Source: Phocaeicola barnesiae DSM 18169 = JCM 13652 (GTDB lineage: Bacteria > Bacteroidota > Bacteroidia > Bacteroidales > Bacteroidaceae). Taken from it: a stretch of 64,000 nucleotides of DNA. This document shows, in pieces, positions 7,592 to 17,261 of the stretch. Below the pieces are notes generated by a model. The model did not search any database. It saw only the letters and a list, made by a program, of their open reading frames with translations, and was not told where the DNA came from. Each line of letters starts with the position of its first letter. The first letter of the stretch is position 1. The stretch lies in the NCBI RefSeq assembly GCF_000374585.1, contig NZ_KB894648.1, positions 72,171-136,170 of the forward strand. The letters run 5' to 3'. Position numbers and translations under genes: made by a program.

Positions 7592-10500
7592 TTAATAATC
7601 TCTCTGTACTTCGGCAATCTTCTGTTGTAGTTTCCGCATCTGTTCTTCGGCCAGTACGCGCTTGTATTCAATCGGAGTTACCTGGATAAACTCATCAATG
7701 TAGCGGTTCCAGTTGTCGAGCATAGTACGGGCCAGTTGAGAACCGGTGTAGAGATAGTGTTGACGAATCAGTTCGTGCAGTTCCTTGCGTGCAGTACTGT
7801 CTTCCAGCAAGGAAAGTTCTACCATTTCCATATTGCAGAAATAATCGAAGTTATGGTTCTTGTCCCAGACATAAGCTACACCGCCACTCATACCGGCAGC
7901 GAAGTTTCGTCCGGTTTCTCCCAATACGACTACACGGCCTCCTGTCATATATTCACAACAATGGTCACCTACTCCTTCTACAACGGCGATAGCGCCTGAG
8001 TTACGTACAGAGAATCGTTCGCCTACCCGACCGTTGATATATACTTCTCCACTAGTAGCACCGTATAACAAGGTGTTTCCTGCAATTGTATTTTTCTCTG
8101 CTTCGAAGTTGGAACGGACCGGAGGTTGTACGGAAATGCGTCCACCACTCAATCCTTTTCCTAAATAGTCATTGGCTTCACCTTCCAGTCTGAAACTGAT
8201 ACCATGAGCCAGGAATGCACCGAAACTCTGTCCGGCAGATCCTTTGAACTTCACGTTAATGGTCTGTTCCGGTAATCCGGCATTTCCGTACTTGGCGGCA
8301 ACAGCTCCGGATAACATGGCTCCTACGGAACGGTCTGTATTGGCGATGGCATATTCTAACGATACTTCCTTACCGTTTTCCAAGGCTTCCTGACAGGCTG
8401 CTATCATGGCTACATCCTTCACCTGGCTGATTTCATGTATCTGGTCTGTTACGTTGTGGATCGCAGCTTTGCTGTCTACTTTATGCAGCATGCGGCTGAA
8501 ATCAAGCAGAGAGGCTTTCGTCCCTGGTTGTTGAGGTTTCAGCTCAATCAGATCAGTGCGTCCCACGATATCTTCCAGACGGGTGAATCCCATTTCGGCC
8601 AGGTATTCTCGGACTTCCTGAGCCAGGAACTGGAAGTAGTTCACTACATATTGGTAATGTCCGCGGAAATGTTCTCGCAATTGCGGGTCTTGAGTAGCTA
8701 CCCCCACCGGACATGTGTTGGTATGACATTTACGCATCATGACACATCCCAGTACAATCAGGACAGTCGTTCCGAAACCGAATTCCTCGGCTCCCAACAG
8801 GGCCATGCTGATAATGTCGTGACCGGTTTTTATCTGTCCGTCGGTTTGTAGGCGTACTTGTCCGCGCAGACCGTTTAGTACCAGTGTCTGTTGAGTTTCG
8901 CTCAGCCCGATTTCCGGAGAGATGCCGGCATATCGCATGGAAGAAGCCGGAGAAGCTCCTGTACCGCCTTCGGCACCTGATATGACAATCAGATCGGCTT
9001 TCGCTTTGGCTACACCGGCAGCAATGGTGCCTACACCGCTCTCCGCTACCAGTTTCACGCTGATTTTCGCTTTGGGGTTTACGTTCTTTAAGTCAAAGAT
9101 CAATTGCGCCAAATCTTCAATGGAGTAGATATCATGGTGAGGCGGCGGTGAAATCAGTGAGATACCCGGAATGGAGTGGCGGGTCTTGGCGATGATTTCG
9201 TTTACCTTGAAGCCCGGCAATTGTCCTCCTTCTCCCGGTTTTGCGCCTTGTGCTACCTTAATCTGTATTTCTTCCGCATTTACCAGATATTCGGTTGTTA
9301 CTCCAAATCGTCCGGAGGCAATCTGTTTGGTTTTGCTGGACAGGGAAATACCGTCGAATGTTTCATGGAAGCGATCAGAATCTTCTCCACCTTCGCCGGT
9401 GTTGCTGCGGGAGTCCAGTTTATTCATGGCCAGTGCCAGTGCTTCGTGTGCTTCCTTGCTGATGGCTCCGAATGACATGGCACCGGTGACGAAATGCTTC
9501 ACAATGTTCTCTACCGGTTCTACCTGGTCGATGGGAATCGGATTTCGTTTGAAGCGGAAGAAGTCACGAAGGAAAATAGGCGATTCTTTATCGTCTACCA
9601 GATGAGTGAACTCCTTGAACTTCTTGTAACTGCCCAGACGGGTAGCCAGTTGTAGGGCAGCGATGGTTTCCGGATTCCATGCATGCTTTTCACCGTCTTT
9701 CCGATAAGAGAACTGGCCGATGTTAGGCAGCAGATCAGACATCTCCTTGGGAGTGAAACCGGCATCGTGGAAAGCGATGTAGTCTTTGGCTATTTCTTCC
9801 AGACGGATACCGCCGATAGAGGAAGTGCTGGTCCCGAAATAGGCATTCAGCAGCTCCTCGCTCAGACCGACTGCTTCGAAAATCTTGGCACCCCGGTACG
9901 AGCGAATGGTACTGATACCCATTTTACTCATTATCTTATATAATCCTTTCCGAATAGCTTTGATGTAGTTTTTCTCGGCTGTTTCGTAATTCATCTGTAT
10001 GTCGCCTTTCGCTACCAGGTCGTCCAAAATAGAGAAGACCATGTATGGACAGATGGCGCTGGCACCGTAGCCTAACAATAGAGCGGCATGCATCACTTCA
10101 CGGATTTCGCCGCTTTCTACAATCAAGGCAGTCTGTACACGTTTCTGTACGGAAATCAGGTGATGATGCACAGCACTGACAGCCAATAATGAAGGGATGG
10201 CGGCATGTTCGGCATCGATGCCTCTATCGGACAGGATGATGTAGTTTACTCCGTCGTTCACCGATTCTTCGGCTTTCTTGCATAATTGGTTCAGGGCATC
10301 CTGTAGACCGACTTTTCCTCTGCCGACCTCAAACAGCATCGGGAGTTTCACGGTGTTGAATCCTTTGTACCGGATGTTACACAGGATATCCAGTTGCGTA
10401 TTGTTTAAAACCGGATGAGGCAGACGAACCATTTTGCAGTGGCTCTCGTTCGGTACCAGGATATTCATACCTACCGCACCGATGTATTCAGTGAGTGACA

Positions 10501-12115
10501 TGACCAGCTCTTCGCGAATCGGGTCAATGGCCGGATTTGTTACTTGGGCGAATTGTTGACGGAAATAATTGAACAGCAGTTGCGGCTTATCAGACAAAAC
10601 GGCCAGCGGGGTGTCGTTACCCATGGAAGCCGTAGGTTCGGAACCGTTGTTGCACATCGGAGTAATGGTCCGTTCAATGTCCTCGCGGGTAAATCCGAAT
10701 GTACGAAGCATCCGGTCGTGATTCTCTACCTTATTCTGTACTTTACGTCCGCTACGCAAGGTATCAAGTTCAATACGGTTGGCAGACAACCATTGACGAT
10801 ACGGTTTGGCTGTGGCCAACTGTTCCTTCAATTCGCCATCATAATAGATTTTTCCTTCCTGGGTATCGACTAACAGAATTTTACCTGGTTGCAGACGCCC
10901 TTTTTCTTTAATGTCTCCCGGTTCGAAGCTGATGACTCCCGCTTCACTGGCAACTACCATTATGTCGTTCTTGGTAATCAGGTAGCGGGCAGGACGCAGT
11001 CCGTTACGGTCGAGCATACCACCGGCATACCGTCCGTCACTGAACAACAGGGCTGCCGGCCCATCCCATGGTTCCATCAGAATGGAGTGGTACTCATAAA
11101 AGGCTTTCAGGTCTTCACTGATAGGATTCTTGTCGTTGAAGGATTCCGGTACCAGCATGGCCATGGCATGTGGCAGGCTCAGACCGGACATTACAAAAAA
11201 TTCCAGTACATTATCAAGCGAAGCGCTGTCGCTCATATTGGGCTGGATAATTGGTCGGATATCCTTGATGTTCCCTAATGCAGGGGTGGAAAGTACACTT
11301 TCGCGGGCTTCCATCCAGGCACGGTTACCACGGATGGTATTGATTTCACCGTTGTGAGCCAGCAGACGAAACGGTTGTGCCAAGCTCCAAGTAGGGAAGG
11401 TATTTGTACTGAAACGCGAGTGTACTACAGCCAGTCCGCTGGTGAAATAAGGTTGTGTCAGGTCCGGAAAATATTCACGTACCTGCATGGAGGACAGCAT
11501 ACCTTTATATACAATGTTCTTGCTGGAAAGCGAAACAATGTAAAAATCTTTGTGCTGGATGCGTTTTTCTATCCGTTTGCGGATGATATATAGCGTACGT
11601 TCCAGGTTGGCTGTATCGCTGGCTCCGGTGATGAATACCTGCTTGATATCCGGTTCGGTGGCCAGAGCGTCTTTACCCAGAATAGAAGAGTTGACCGGTA
11701 CATTACGCAGATGCATCAATGTCAATCCTTCACGTTCTACTTCCTCGATGAGGATACTCAGGATGTGTTTCTGTTCTTCCTCGTCTTTGGGTAAGAAAAT
11801 CAGTCCGGTTCCATATTTTCCCTTCTCGGGTACCGGGATGCCTTGTAATAGAATGAATTCATGCGGAATCTGCAGCATGATACCTGCTCCGTCACCTGTC
11901 TTGTTATCGGCTCCTTCTGCACCACGATGTTTCATGTTTTCCAGTACCCGAAGCGCTTGGTCTACCAATTCGTGTGACTTGTTTCCGTGGATGTCTACAA
12001 TCATACCTACACCGCAGGCATCGTGCTCGTTTTCGGGGCTATAAAGACCTTCGGCTGACGGGCCGTGCTGTGTAGGATAAACAGACGTTGGATTGATAAA
12101 AAGATTCTCTTTCAT
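7592..12115 (-). CDS. gltB: Glutamate synthase, large subunit
   Basis: A 1507-aa enzyme transferring the amide of glutamine to 2-oxoglutarate. Cys34 in NEHDACGVGMIVDI is the expected N-terminal nucleophile, so a 33-residue propeptide must be removed. The class II amidotransferase domain covers roughly residues 34-430; a central domain, the FMN-binding synthase domain (about 850-1210, with SGAEGGTGASP) and the 3Fe-4S cluster CVMMRKCHTNTCPVG follow; the C-terminal GXGXG beta-helix (GGRVVVLGETGRNFAAGMSGG) ends the protein. It is the first gene of the block, with a -7 box about 55 bases upstream. Confidence 0.96.
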   Translation of the reverse strand: MKENLFINPTSVYPTQHGPSAEGLYSPENEHDACGVGMIVDIHGNKSHELVDQALRVLENMKHRGAEGADNKTGDGAGIMLQIPHEFILLQGIPVPEKGKYGTGLIFLPKDEEEQKHILSILIEEVEREGLTLMHLRNVPVNSSILGKDALATEPDIKQVFITGASDTANLERTLYIIRKRIEKRIQHKDFYIVSLSSKNIVYKGMLSSMQVREYFPDLTQPYFTSGLAVVHSRFSTNTFPTWSLAQPFRLLAHNGEINTIRGNRAWMEARESVLSTPALGNIKDIRPIIQPNMSDSASLDNVLEFFVMSGLSLPHAMAMLVPESFNDKNPISEDLKAFYEYHSILMEPWDGPAALLFSDGRYAGGMLDRNGLRPARYLITKNDIMVVASEAGVISFEPGDIKEKGRLQPGKILLVDTQEGKIYYDGELKEQLATAKPYRQWLSANRIELDTLRSGRKVQNKVENHDRMLRTFGFTREDIERTITPMCNNGSEPTASMGNDTPLAVLSDKPQLLFNYFRQQFAQVTNPAIDPIREELVMSLTEYIGAVGMNILVPNESHCKMVRLPHPVLNNTQLDILCNIRYKGFNTVKLPMLFEVGRGKVGLQDALNQLCKKAEESVNDGVNYIILSDRGIDAEHAAIPSLLAVSAVHHHLISVQKRVQTALIVESGEIREVMHAALLLGYGASAICPYMVFSILDDLVAKGDIQMNYETAEKNYIKAIRKGLYKIMSKMGISTIRSYRGAKIFEAVGLSEELLNAYFGTSTSSIGGIRLEEIAKDYIAFHDAGFTPKEMSDLLPNIGQFSYRKDGEKHAWNPETIAALQLATRLGSYKKFKEFTHLVDDKESPIFLRDFFRFKRNPIPIDQVEPVENIVKHFVTGAMSFGAISKEAHEALALAMNKLDSRSNTGEGGEDSDRFHETFDGISLSSKTKQIASGRFGVTTEYLVNAEEIQIKVAQGAKPGEGGQLPGFKVNEIIAKTRHSIPGISLISPPPHHDIYSIEDLAQLIFDLKNVNPKAKISVKLVAESGVGTIAAGVAKAKADLIVISGAEGGTGASPASSMRYAGISPEIGLSETQQTLVLNGLRGQVRLQTDGQIKTGHDIISMALLGAEEFGFGTTVLIVLGCVMMRKCHTNTCPVGVATQDPQLREHFRGHYQYVVNYFQFLAQEVREYLAEMGFTRLEDIVGRTDLIELKPQQPGTKASLLDFSRMLHKVDSKAAIHNVTDQIHEISQVKDVAMIAACQEALENGKEVSLEYAIANTDRSVGAMLSGAVAAKYGNAGLPEQTINVKFKGSAGQSFGAFLAHGISFRLEGEANDYLGKGLSGGRISVQPPVRSNFEAEKNTIAGNTLLYGATSGEVYINGRVGERFSVRNSGAIAVVEGVGDHCCEYMTGGRVVVLGETGRNFAAGMSGGVAYVWDKNHNFDYFCNMEMVELSLLEDSTARKELHELIRQHYLYTGSQLARTMLDNWNRYIDEFIQVTPIEYKRVLAEEQMRKLQQKIAEVQRDY

Positions 12116-12169
12116 TGTATTTGCTTACCTTTTGTATGTTATATTGTTTTATTTCTATTGTCGATTTTG

Positions 12170-12177
12170 CAAAAATA
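12170..12177 (-). promoter_or_regulatory. gltB operon -7 box
   Basis: On the minus strand TATTTTTG followed by C matches TAnnTTTG(C), 54 bases before the gltB start. A clear -33 TTTG at the ideal distance is not seen; the nearest TTTG is 12 bases upstream of the box. Confidence 0.5.
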
Positions 12178-12522
12178 CAGAAAATAGGTCAAAATGATTC
12201 TTTAGAACGGCTTTTTATGATATTCTTTTTTGTTGCATCTCTTCTGTTGTTACAACTCGTTTGGTTTCCTGTTTGTTTTCTTATAAAATGAAATATTTTA
12301 TCCGCGTTAAGTATCAATATGAAACTAATGCCTCTTTTAAACGGTGAACTTGTCTATATTAAACCCTGTTTATAATGAAAATGTCTATTGCTATAGGGAT
12401 TATTAATGAAATTTGTAGGATTATGTACAGTTTCGAAAGATTATTGGATAAACAGCTGTAAGATTTCAAAGAACGAGAAGAAAGTTATTTCTATAAGGAA
12501 AAAATAGAGATTGTAGCGTGGA

Positions 12523-12562
12523 AAAGTCCGTCTTTCGACGTATGAATCGAGAGGCGGACTTT
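12523..12562 (-). terminator. Terminator of ruvA
   Basis: A 16-bp stem (AAAGTCCGTCTTTCGA pairing with TCGAGAGGCGGACTTT, two G:U pairs) with an 8-base loop. On the minus strand the stem ends in a run of T and lies ~90 bases after the ruvA stop. Confidence 0.7.
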
Positions 12563-12650
12563 GGAGTAAAGTGGATATGGATTTCTACTTTTCTAAAGAA
12601 AATCATAGAAATGACACAATAGAATTTTAAAAAGGGGGCGTTTAGGAGAT

Positions 12651-13247
12651 TCAGAGCCGTTTCAATGCCAATTTAATAACTTTTTCAACTGCAGCTTCGG
12701 GTTCTTCTTTCAAGATAGCAGAAACTACTTTTTGTGAAGGAACTTGTGCAAAGCCCAGCATAGTCAGTGCTGCGATAGCTTCTTCGTAAACTTCGCTATG
12801 GGCGTGAGTGGCAGGGGAAACCAGTATATCGGAAGCTTCAATACCGGTTGTTCCTATCTTGTCTTTCAAATCGACAATAATGCGTTGGGCGGTTTTCAGA
12901 CCGATACCTTTGACGGTCTTCAACAGTTTGTCGTTTCCGCTACTGATGACGTTACAAAGTTCCGAAGGGCTGAGGGCCGAGAGAATCATCCGGGCGGTAT
13001 TTCCTCCGATTCCGGATACACTGATGAGGAGCAGGAAAAGTTCCCGTTCCTGCTTGGTGGAAAAACCGTACAAGATGTGAGCATCTTCGCGGATGGCTTC
13101 TACGATATAGAGTTTGATGTCTTTTTTGCCTTGGATGGCTGAATACGTGTTCAGTGATACGTTGATGCCGTATCCTATTCCATGGCATTCTACTACTGCC
13201 ATGGCTGGAGTCAATTCTGTCAGTTCACCTTTTATATATTCTATCAT
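12651..13247 (-). CDS. ruvA: Holliday junction DNA helicase subunit RuvA
   Basis: A 198-aa DNA-binding protein that forms tetramers on four-way junctions and recruits the RuvB motor for branch migration. I choose the ATG at 13247 ([14 protein letters not shown]), the family N-terminus; the frame is open 10 codons further with no homology. The OB-fold domain covers residues 1-65, the paired helix-hairpin-helix motifs are visible ([17 protein letters not shown] and [17 protein letters not shown]), and the C-terminal RuvB-binding helices ([15 protein letters not shown]) close the protein. It is monocistronic and divergent from ddh. Confidence 0.95.
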   Translation of the reverse strand: MIEYIKGELTELTPAMAVVECHGIGYGINVSLNTYSAIQGKKDIKLYIVEAIREDAHILYGFSTKQERELFLLLISVSGIGGNTARMILSALSPSELCNVISSGNDKLLKTVKGIGLKTAQRIIVDLKDKIGTTGIEASDILVSPATHAHSEVYEEAIAALTMLGFAQVPSQKVVSAILKEEPEAAVEKVIKLALKRL

Positions 13248-13274
13248 AGTTATTGGGTAGATGAAAAATGTAAG

Positions 13275-13282
13275 CAAAAATA
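13275..13282 (-). promoter_or_regulatory. ruvA -7 box
   Basis: TATTTTTG on the minus strand, 28 bases before the RuvA start. A TTTG lies 15 bases upstream of the box (13298-13301), closer than the usual 19-21. Confidence 0.45.
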
Positions 13283-13356
13283 ATTAATCTTCTTCAACAA
13301 ATGCTGTTTTTTGCTATTTTGTTGCATGATTCTTTTTTGGAATGAGTCTAATTCTG

Positions 13357-13364
13357 TAACTTTG
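13357..13364 (+). promoter_or_regulatory. ddh -7 box
   Basis: TAACTTTG matches TAnnTTTG, about 50 bases before the ddh start. The upstream T-run with TTTTGG is a possible weak -33. Confidence 0.5.
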
Positions 13365-13415
13365 TCGGGTCAAGGAGATTCCTTGATTTTCAACTCAAAC
13401 AATAACTTAAAACGT

Positions 13416-14315
13416 ATGAAGAAAATTAGAGCTGCCGTAGTAGGATACGGAAATATCGGTAAATTTACATTGGAGGCGCTGGAAGCTGCTCCCGACTTTG
13501 AAGTAGCAGGTATCGTTCGTCGGAACGGTGATGCCGATAAACCTGCTGAGTTGGCTGATTATCAGGTAGTAAAGGATATTAAAGAATTGAAGGATGTAGA
13601 TGTAGCCATTTTGGCGACTCCAACCCGTAGCGTAGAGAAATATGCTAAAGAAATTCTGGCATTGGGTATCAATACAGTAGACAGCTTCGACATCCATACA
13701 CAGATTACATCTTTGCGTCGTTCGTTGGATGAAACAGCTAAAGAACATAAGGCTGTATCTATCATTTCGGCCGGTTGGGATCCGGGAAGTGATTCTGTAG
13801 TCCGTACTTTGTTGGAGGCTATTGCTCCGAAGGGTATTACATACACTAATTTTGGTCCAGGCCGTAGCATGGGACATTCTGTTGCAGTACGTGCCATTGC
13901 TGGTGTGAAGGATGCTTTGTCTATGACTATTCCGGTAGGCACAGGTATTCATCGCCGTATGGTATATGTAGAACTGGAAGAAGGAGCTGATTTCAAGACT
14001 GTAGAGGCTGCCATTAAGTCTGATGCTTATTTTGTAAATGATGAAACTCACGTTATTCAGGTTCCTTGTGTAGACGATTTGAATGATGTTGGCCATGGCG
14101 TAAATCTGGTACGTAAAGGTGTTTCTGGAAAAACTCACAATCAGTTGTTTGAATTTGATATGAAAATCAATAATCCGGCATTGACGGCACAGGTATTGGT
14201 ATGTGTAGCTCGTGCTTCTATGAAACAGCAACCGGGATGTTATACCATGATTGAAATTCCAGTTATCGATTTATTGGCTGGTGACCGGGAAGAGCTGATT
14301 GCCCATCTGGTTTAA
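13416..14315 (+). CDS. ddh: meso-Diaminopimelate D-dehydrogenase
   Basis: A 299-aa NADPH-dependent enzyme making meso-diaminopimelate in one reversible step from tetrahydrodipicolinate, ammonia and NADPH. The Rossmann motif AAVVGYGNIGKFTLEAL is at the N-terminus and the family segments SAGWDPGSDSVVR and GPGRSMGHSVAVRAI are present. I start at the ATG at 13416, which gives the family N-terminus (MKKIRAAVVGYG); upstream codons of the open frame lie over the promoter. Together with dapL/dapF in this window the cell has two independent routes to meso-diaminopimelate. A strong terminator follows, so the gene is monocistronic. Confidence 0.94.
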   Translation: MKKIRAAVVGYGNIGKFTLEALEAAPDFEVAGIVRRNGDADKPAELADYQVVKDIKELKDVDVAILATPTRSVEKYAKEILALGINTVDSFDIHTQITSLRRSLDETAKEHKAVSIISAGWDPGSDSVVRTLLEAIAPKGITYTNFGPGRSMGHSVAVRAIAGVKDALSMTIPVGTGIHRRMVYVELEEGADFKTVEAAIKSDAYFVNDETHVIQVPCVDDLNDVGHGVNLVRKGVSGKTHNQLFEFDMKINNPALTAQVLVCVARASMKQQPGCYTMIEIPVIDLLAGDREELIAHLV

Positions 14316-14353
14316 TGGGGATTTATCGGTATCCGTATTGGTAAAATATACAG

Positions 14354-14397
14354 TAAGGTCTGTAGAAAAATGCTTAAGTCATTTTCTATAGACCTTA
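14354..14397 (+). terminator. Terminator of ddh
   Basis: A 16-bp stem (TAAGGTCTGTAGAAAA with TTTTCTATAGACCTTA, one G:U) and a 12-base loop, followed by TTTATTT. Confidence 0.85.
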
Positions 14398-14581
14398 TTT
14401 TATTTATGTGAATTAAAGTACTAATGAATATGAAATGATAAATATATATGTTAATAATATGCTTTCGTTATTAAGCATTACTAATTAAATGCCTATCTTG
14501 CATTGATAACTTTTTATAAGTTTACTATAGTTATTTAATTTATTTATAAACAAGACCATTATTAATCTTAATTGAGAGGCT

Positions 14582-17095
14582 ATGATGAACTACAGACTGA
14601 AGAGTTTATTCTTTTTCTCATTGGCATTTCCGATGATGCTCGGTGCTCAGGTGCGTGTAGAACAGTTGTTGGAAAAGGGATGGAAGTTTACTCGCGAGGA
14701 TCAGGCTACATTCAGTAATGAACAGCTCAATGACACTAAATGGCAGTCTGTGACTGTACCTCACGACTGGGCTATTTACGGACCGTTCAGTATCAACAAT
14801 GACAAACAGCTTACGGCTATCACTCAAGACGGTCAAAAAGAAGATATGGAGCATGCCGGCCGTACAGGAGGTTTACCTTTTGTAGGAGTCGGCTGGTATC
14901 GGTTGAACTTTACAGTACCTAATTATGCGAAAGGTAAACAGTGTGTATTGCTTTTCGACGGTGCGATGAGTCATGCACGTGTATATATCAATGGTAAAGA
15001 AGCATGTTACTGGCCGAACGGCTATAATGCATTTGCCGTAGACGCAACTCCTTATCTGCATGCGGAAGGAACCAATACATTGGCGGTTCGTCTGGAAAAT
15101 GAGACAGAATCTTCCCGTTGGTATCCTGGAGCCGGACTTTATCGGAATATCCGTTTGATTGTAACGGAAGATGCCCATGTCCCTGTTTGGGGCACTCAAC
15201 TGACAACTCCGGTAGTGAACAAAGAGTATGCTCAGGCTGTATTGAAGACTTCGTTGGATGTGCCTGCTGGAAAATCGATAGCCGATTATCGCATTGTGAC
15301 TGATATCAAAGATCCGTCAGGGAAGGTAGTGGCTACTCAGACTCAGCAGGGAGTATTCCATGAAGGAGTTGGAAACAGGTTCGAGCAGCAGTTTGATATC
15401 AACCAGCCACAGTTATGGTCGGTCGATACACCTTCTTTATATACAGCCGTATCGAAAATCTATGAAGGGGAAACTCTGAAAGATGAATATGAAACCCGTT
15501 TTGGCATCCGTTCCATCGAAGTGATTCCGGGAAAAGGTTTCTTCCTGAACGGAGAACGTGTTCAGTTCAAAGGTGTATGTAATCATCACGACTTGGGTCC
15601 GTTGGGAGCGGCTACCAATGAAGCTGCCTTGCGCCGTCAGATCCGTATTCTGAAGGATATGGGTTGTAATGCCATCCGTACCTCACACAACATGCCGTCT
15701 ACGGAACTGGTGAACCTGTGTGACGAAATGGGTATGATGGTTATGGCTGAATCGTTTGATGAATGGAAGACGGCCAAAGTAGAAAACGGTTACCATAAGA
15801 ATTTCGATGATTGGGTGGAAAAGGACCTGGTGAATCTGTTACATCATTTCCGTAATAACCCGAGTGTGGTAATGTGGTGTATCGGTAATGAAGTTCCTGA
15901 TCAGTGGAGTGGTAAACAAGGTCCGAAGCTGACCCGTATGTTGCAGGATATCTGTCATCGTGAGGATCCGACCCGTCCTGTCACTCAAGGTATGGATGCT
16001 CCGGATGCAGTAGTCAACAACAACATGGCTGCTGTGATGGATGTACCGGGATTCAATTACCGTCCGCATAAATATATAGAGAATTATACGAAACTTCCGC
16101 AGGAAATCATTTTGGGAAGTGAAACCGCTTCTACTATCAGTTCACGTGGAGTTTATAAATTCCCGGTAGAACGTCGTTCCATGCAGAAATACGATGACCA
16201 TCAGGCTTCATCATACGATGTTGAACATTGTGGCTGGTCCAATCTGCCGGAAGATGATTTCATTCAGCATGAAGATTTGCCGTATTGTATCGGCGAGTTT
16301 GTATGGACTGGATTCGATTATCTGGGTGAACCGACACCATATTATTCCGATTGGCCTAGTCATTCTTCTTTGTTTGGTATCATCGATTTGGCCGGCCTGC
16401 CGAAAGACCGTTACTATTTGTATCGCAGTCACTGGAATAAGGAAGCCGAGACCTTGCATATTCTTCCGCATTGGACTTGGGAAGGACGTGAAGGTGAAGT
16501 GACACCGATTTTCGTCTATACCAACTATCCTTCTGCCGAACTGTTCATTAATGGAAAAAGTCAGGGCAAACGTACGAAGGATTTGTCTGTGACAGTAGAA
16601 AACAGCGGTGACTCGTTGTCATTGGCTACTTTCAAACGCCAGAAACGTTACCGCCTGATGTGGATGGATACCAAGTATGAACCAGGGACTGTAAAAGTAG
16701 TAGCTTACGACAAAGATGGTAAGGCCGTAGCTGAAAAGGAAATCCATACAGCTGGTAAACCTCATCATATTGAGCTGATACCGGACCGCACCCAACTGAA
16801 GGCCGACGGTAAGGACTTGTCGTTTGTAACAGTGCGTGTGGTTGATAAGGATGGTAATCTCTGTCCAATGGCCGATAACCAAATTTCATTCAAAGTGAAA
16901 GGTAAAGGAATTTACCGTGCGGGCGCCAATGGTAATCCGGCATCGTTGGAATCTTTCCAGGAACCGAAAATGAAAGTATTCTATGGGATGATGACTGCCA
17001 TTGTGCAGACCAGTGAAGAGCCAGGTTCCATTACGCTGGAAGCTACCGCAAAAGGTTTACAGAAGGCTACTTTAGAACTGACTTCCGAAAAATAA
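14582..17095 (+). CDS. Secreted GH2 beta-galactosidase-type glycosidase
   Basis: An 837-aa exported glycoside hydrolase of family 2. A signal peptide ending at LGAQ is followed by the sugar-binding jelly roll (about 30-200), an immunoglobulin-like domain, and the TIM barrel. The acid/base glutamate is in CIGNEVPDQW (about Glu437) and the likely nucleophile in ILGSETAST (about Glu514). The C-terminus holds a DUF4982-like domain and a bacterial Ig-like domain (ELIPDRTQLKADGKDL onward). The upstream ATG at 14582 is followed by a second one at 14585; either can serve. It stands alone between two terminators. Beta-galactosidase is the commonest activity of this architecture, but GH2 members with other beta-linkages cannot be excluded. 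Confidence 0.85.
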   Translation: MMNYRLKSLFFFSLAFPMMLGAQVRVEQLLEKGWKFTREDQATFSNEQLNDTKWQSVTVPHDWAIYGPFSINNDKQLTAITQDGQKEDMEHAGRTGGLPFVGVGWYRLNFTVPNYAKGKQCVLLFDGAMSHARVYINGKEACYWPNGYNAFAVDATPYLHAEGTNTLAVRLENETESSRWYPGAGLYRNIRLIVTEDAHVPVWGTQLTTPVVNKEYAQAVLKTSLDVPAGKSIADYRIVTDIKDPSGKVVATQTQQGVFHEGVGNRFEQQFDINQPQLWSVDTPSLYTAVSKIYEGETLKDEYETRFGIRSIEVIPGKGFFLNGERVQFKGVCNHHDLGPLGAATNEAALRRQIRILKDMGCNAIRTSHNMPSTELVNLCDEMGMMVMAESFDEWKTAKVENGYHKNFDDWVEKDLVNLLHHFRNNPSVVMWCIGNEVPDQWSGKQGPKLTRMLQDICHREDPTRPVTQGMDAPDAVVNNNMAAVMDVPGFNYRPHKYIENYTKLPQEIILGSETASTISSRGVYKFPVERRSMQKYDDHQASSYDVEHCGWSNLPEDDFIQHEDLPYCIGEFVWTGFDYLGEPTPYYSDWPSHSSLFGIIDLAGLPKDRYYLYRSHWNKEAETLHILPHWTWEGREGEVTPIFVYTNYPSAELFINGKSQGKRTKDLSVTVENSGDSLSLATFKRQKRYRLMWMDTKYEPGTVKVVAYDKDGKAVAEKEIHTAGKPHHIELIPDRTQLKADGKDLSFVTVRVVDKDGNLCPMADNQISFKVKGKGIYRAGANGNPASLESFQEPKMKVFYGMMTAIVQTSEEPGSITLEATAKGLQKATLELTSEK

Positions 17096-17114
17096 TCTGT
17101 AACAACAGCATTTC

Positions 17115-17148
17115 TACGGGCCGGATGGGCGTTTCCATCTGGCCCGTA
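17115..17148 (+). terminator. Terminator of the GH2 gene
   Basis: Stem TACGGGCCGGATGG / CCATCTGGCCCGTA (14 bp, one G:U) with a 6-base loop, then TTGTTT. Confidence 0.8.
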
Positions 17149-17261
17149 TTGTTTCAGGAAGGTATATATTCATAAATTGAGTACCTTTTCCTGATTAAAT
17201 AGAAGTATTTTTCAAGGGTAGCAATTTTTTTTGTTTCTTTGCGTATAAAAAATAAAAGACT

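Larger units (their letters stand above)
12116..12650. other. Intergenic region between gltB and ruvA
   Basis: This 535-base AT-rich stretch holds the gltB promoter (12170-12177) at its left and the terminator of ruvA (12523-12562) at its right. I see no gene, RNA or repeat between about 12200 and 12500. A long regulated leader or a small RNA on either strand cannot be excluded. Confidence 0.6.
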
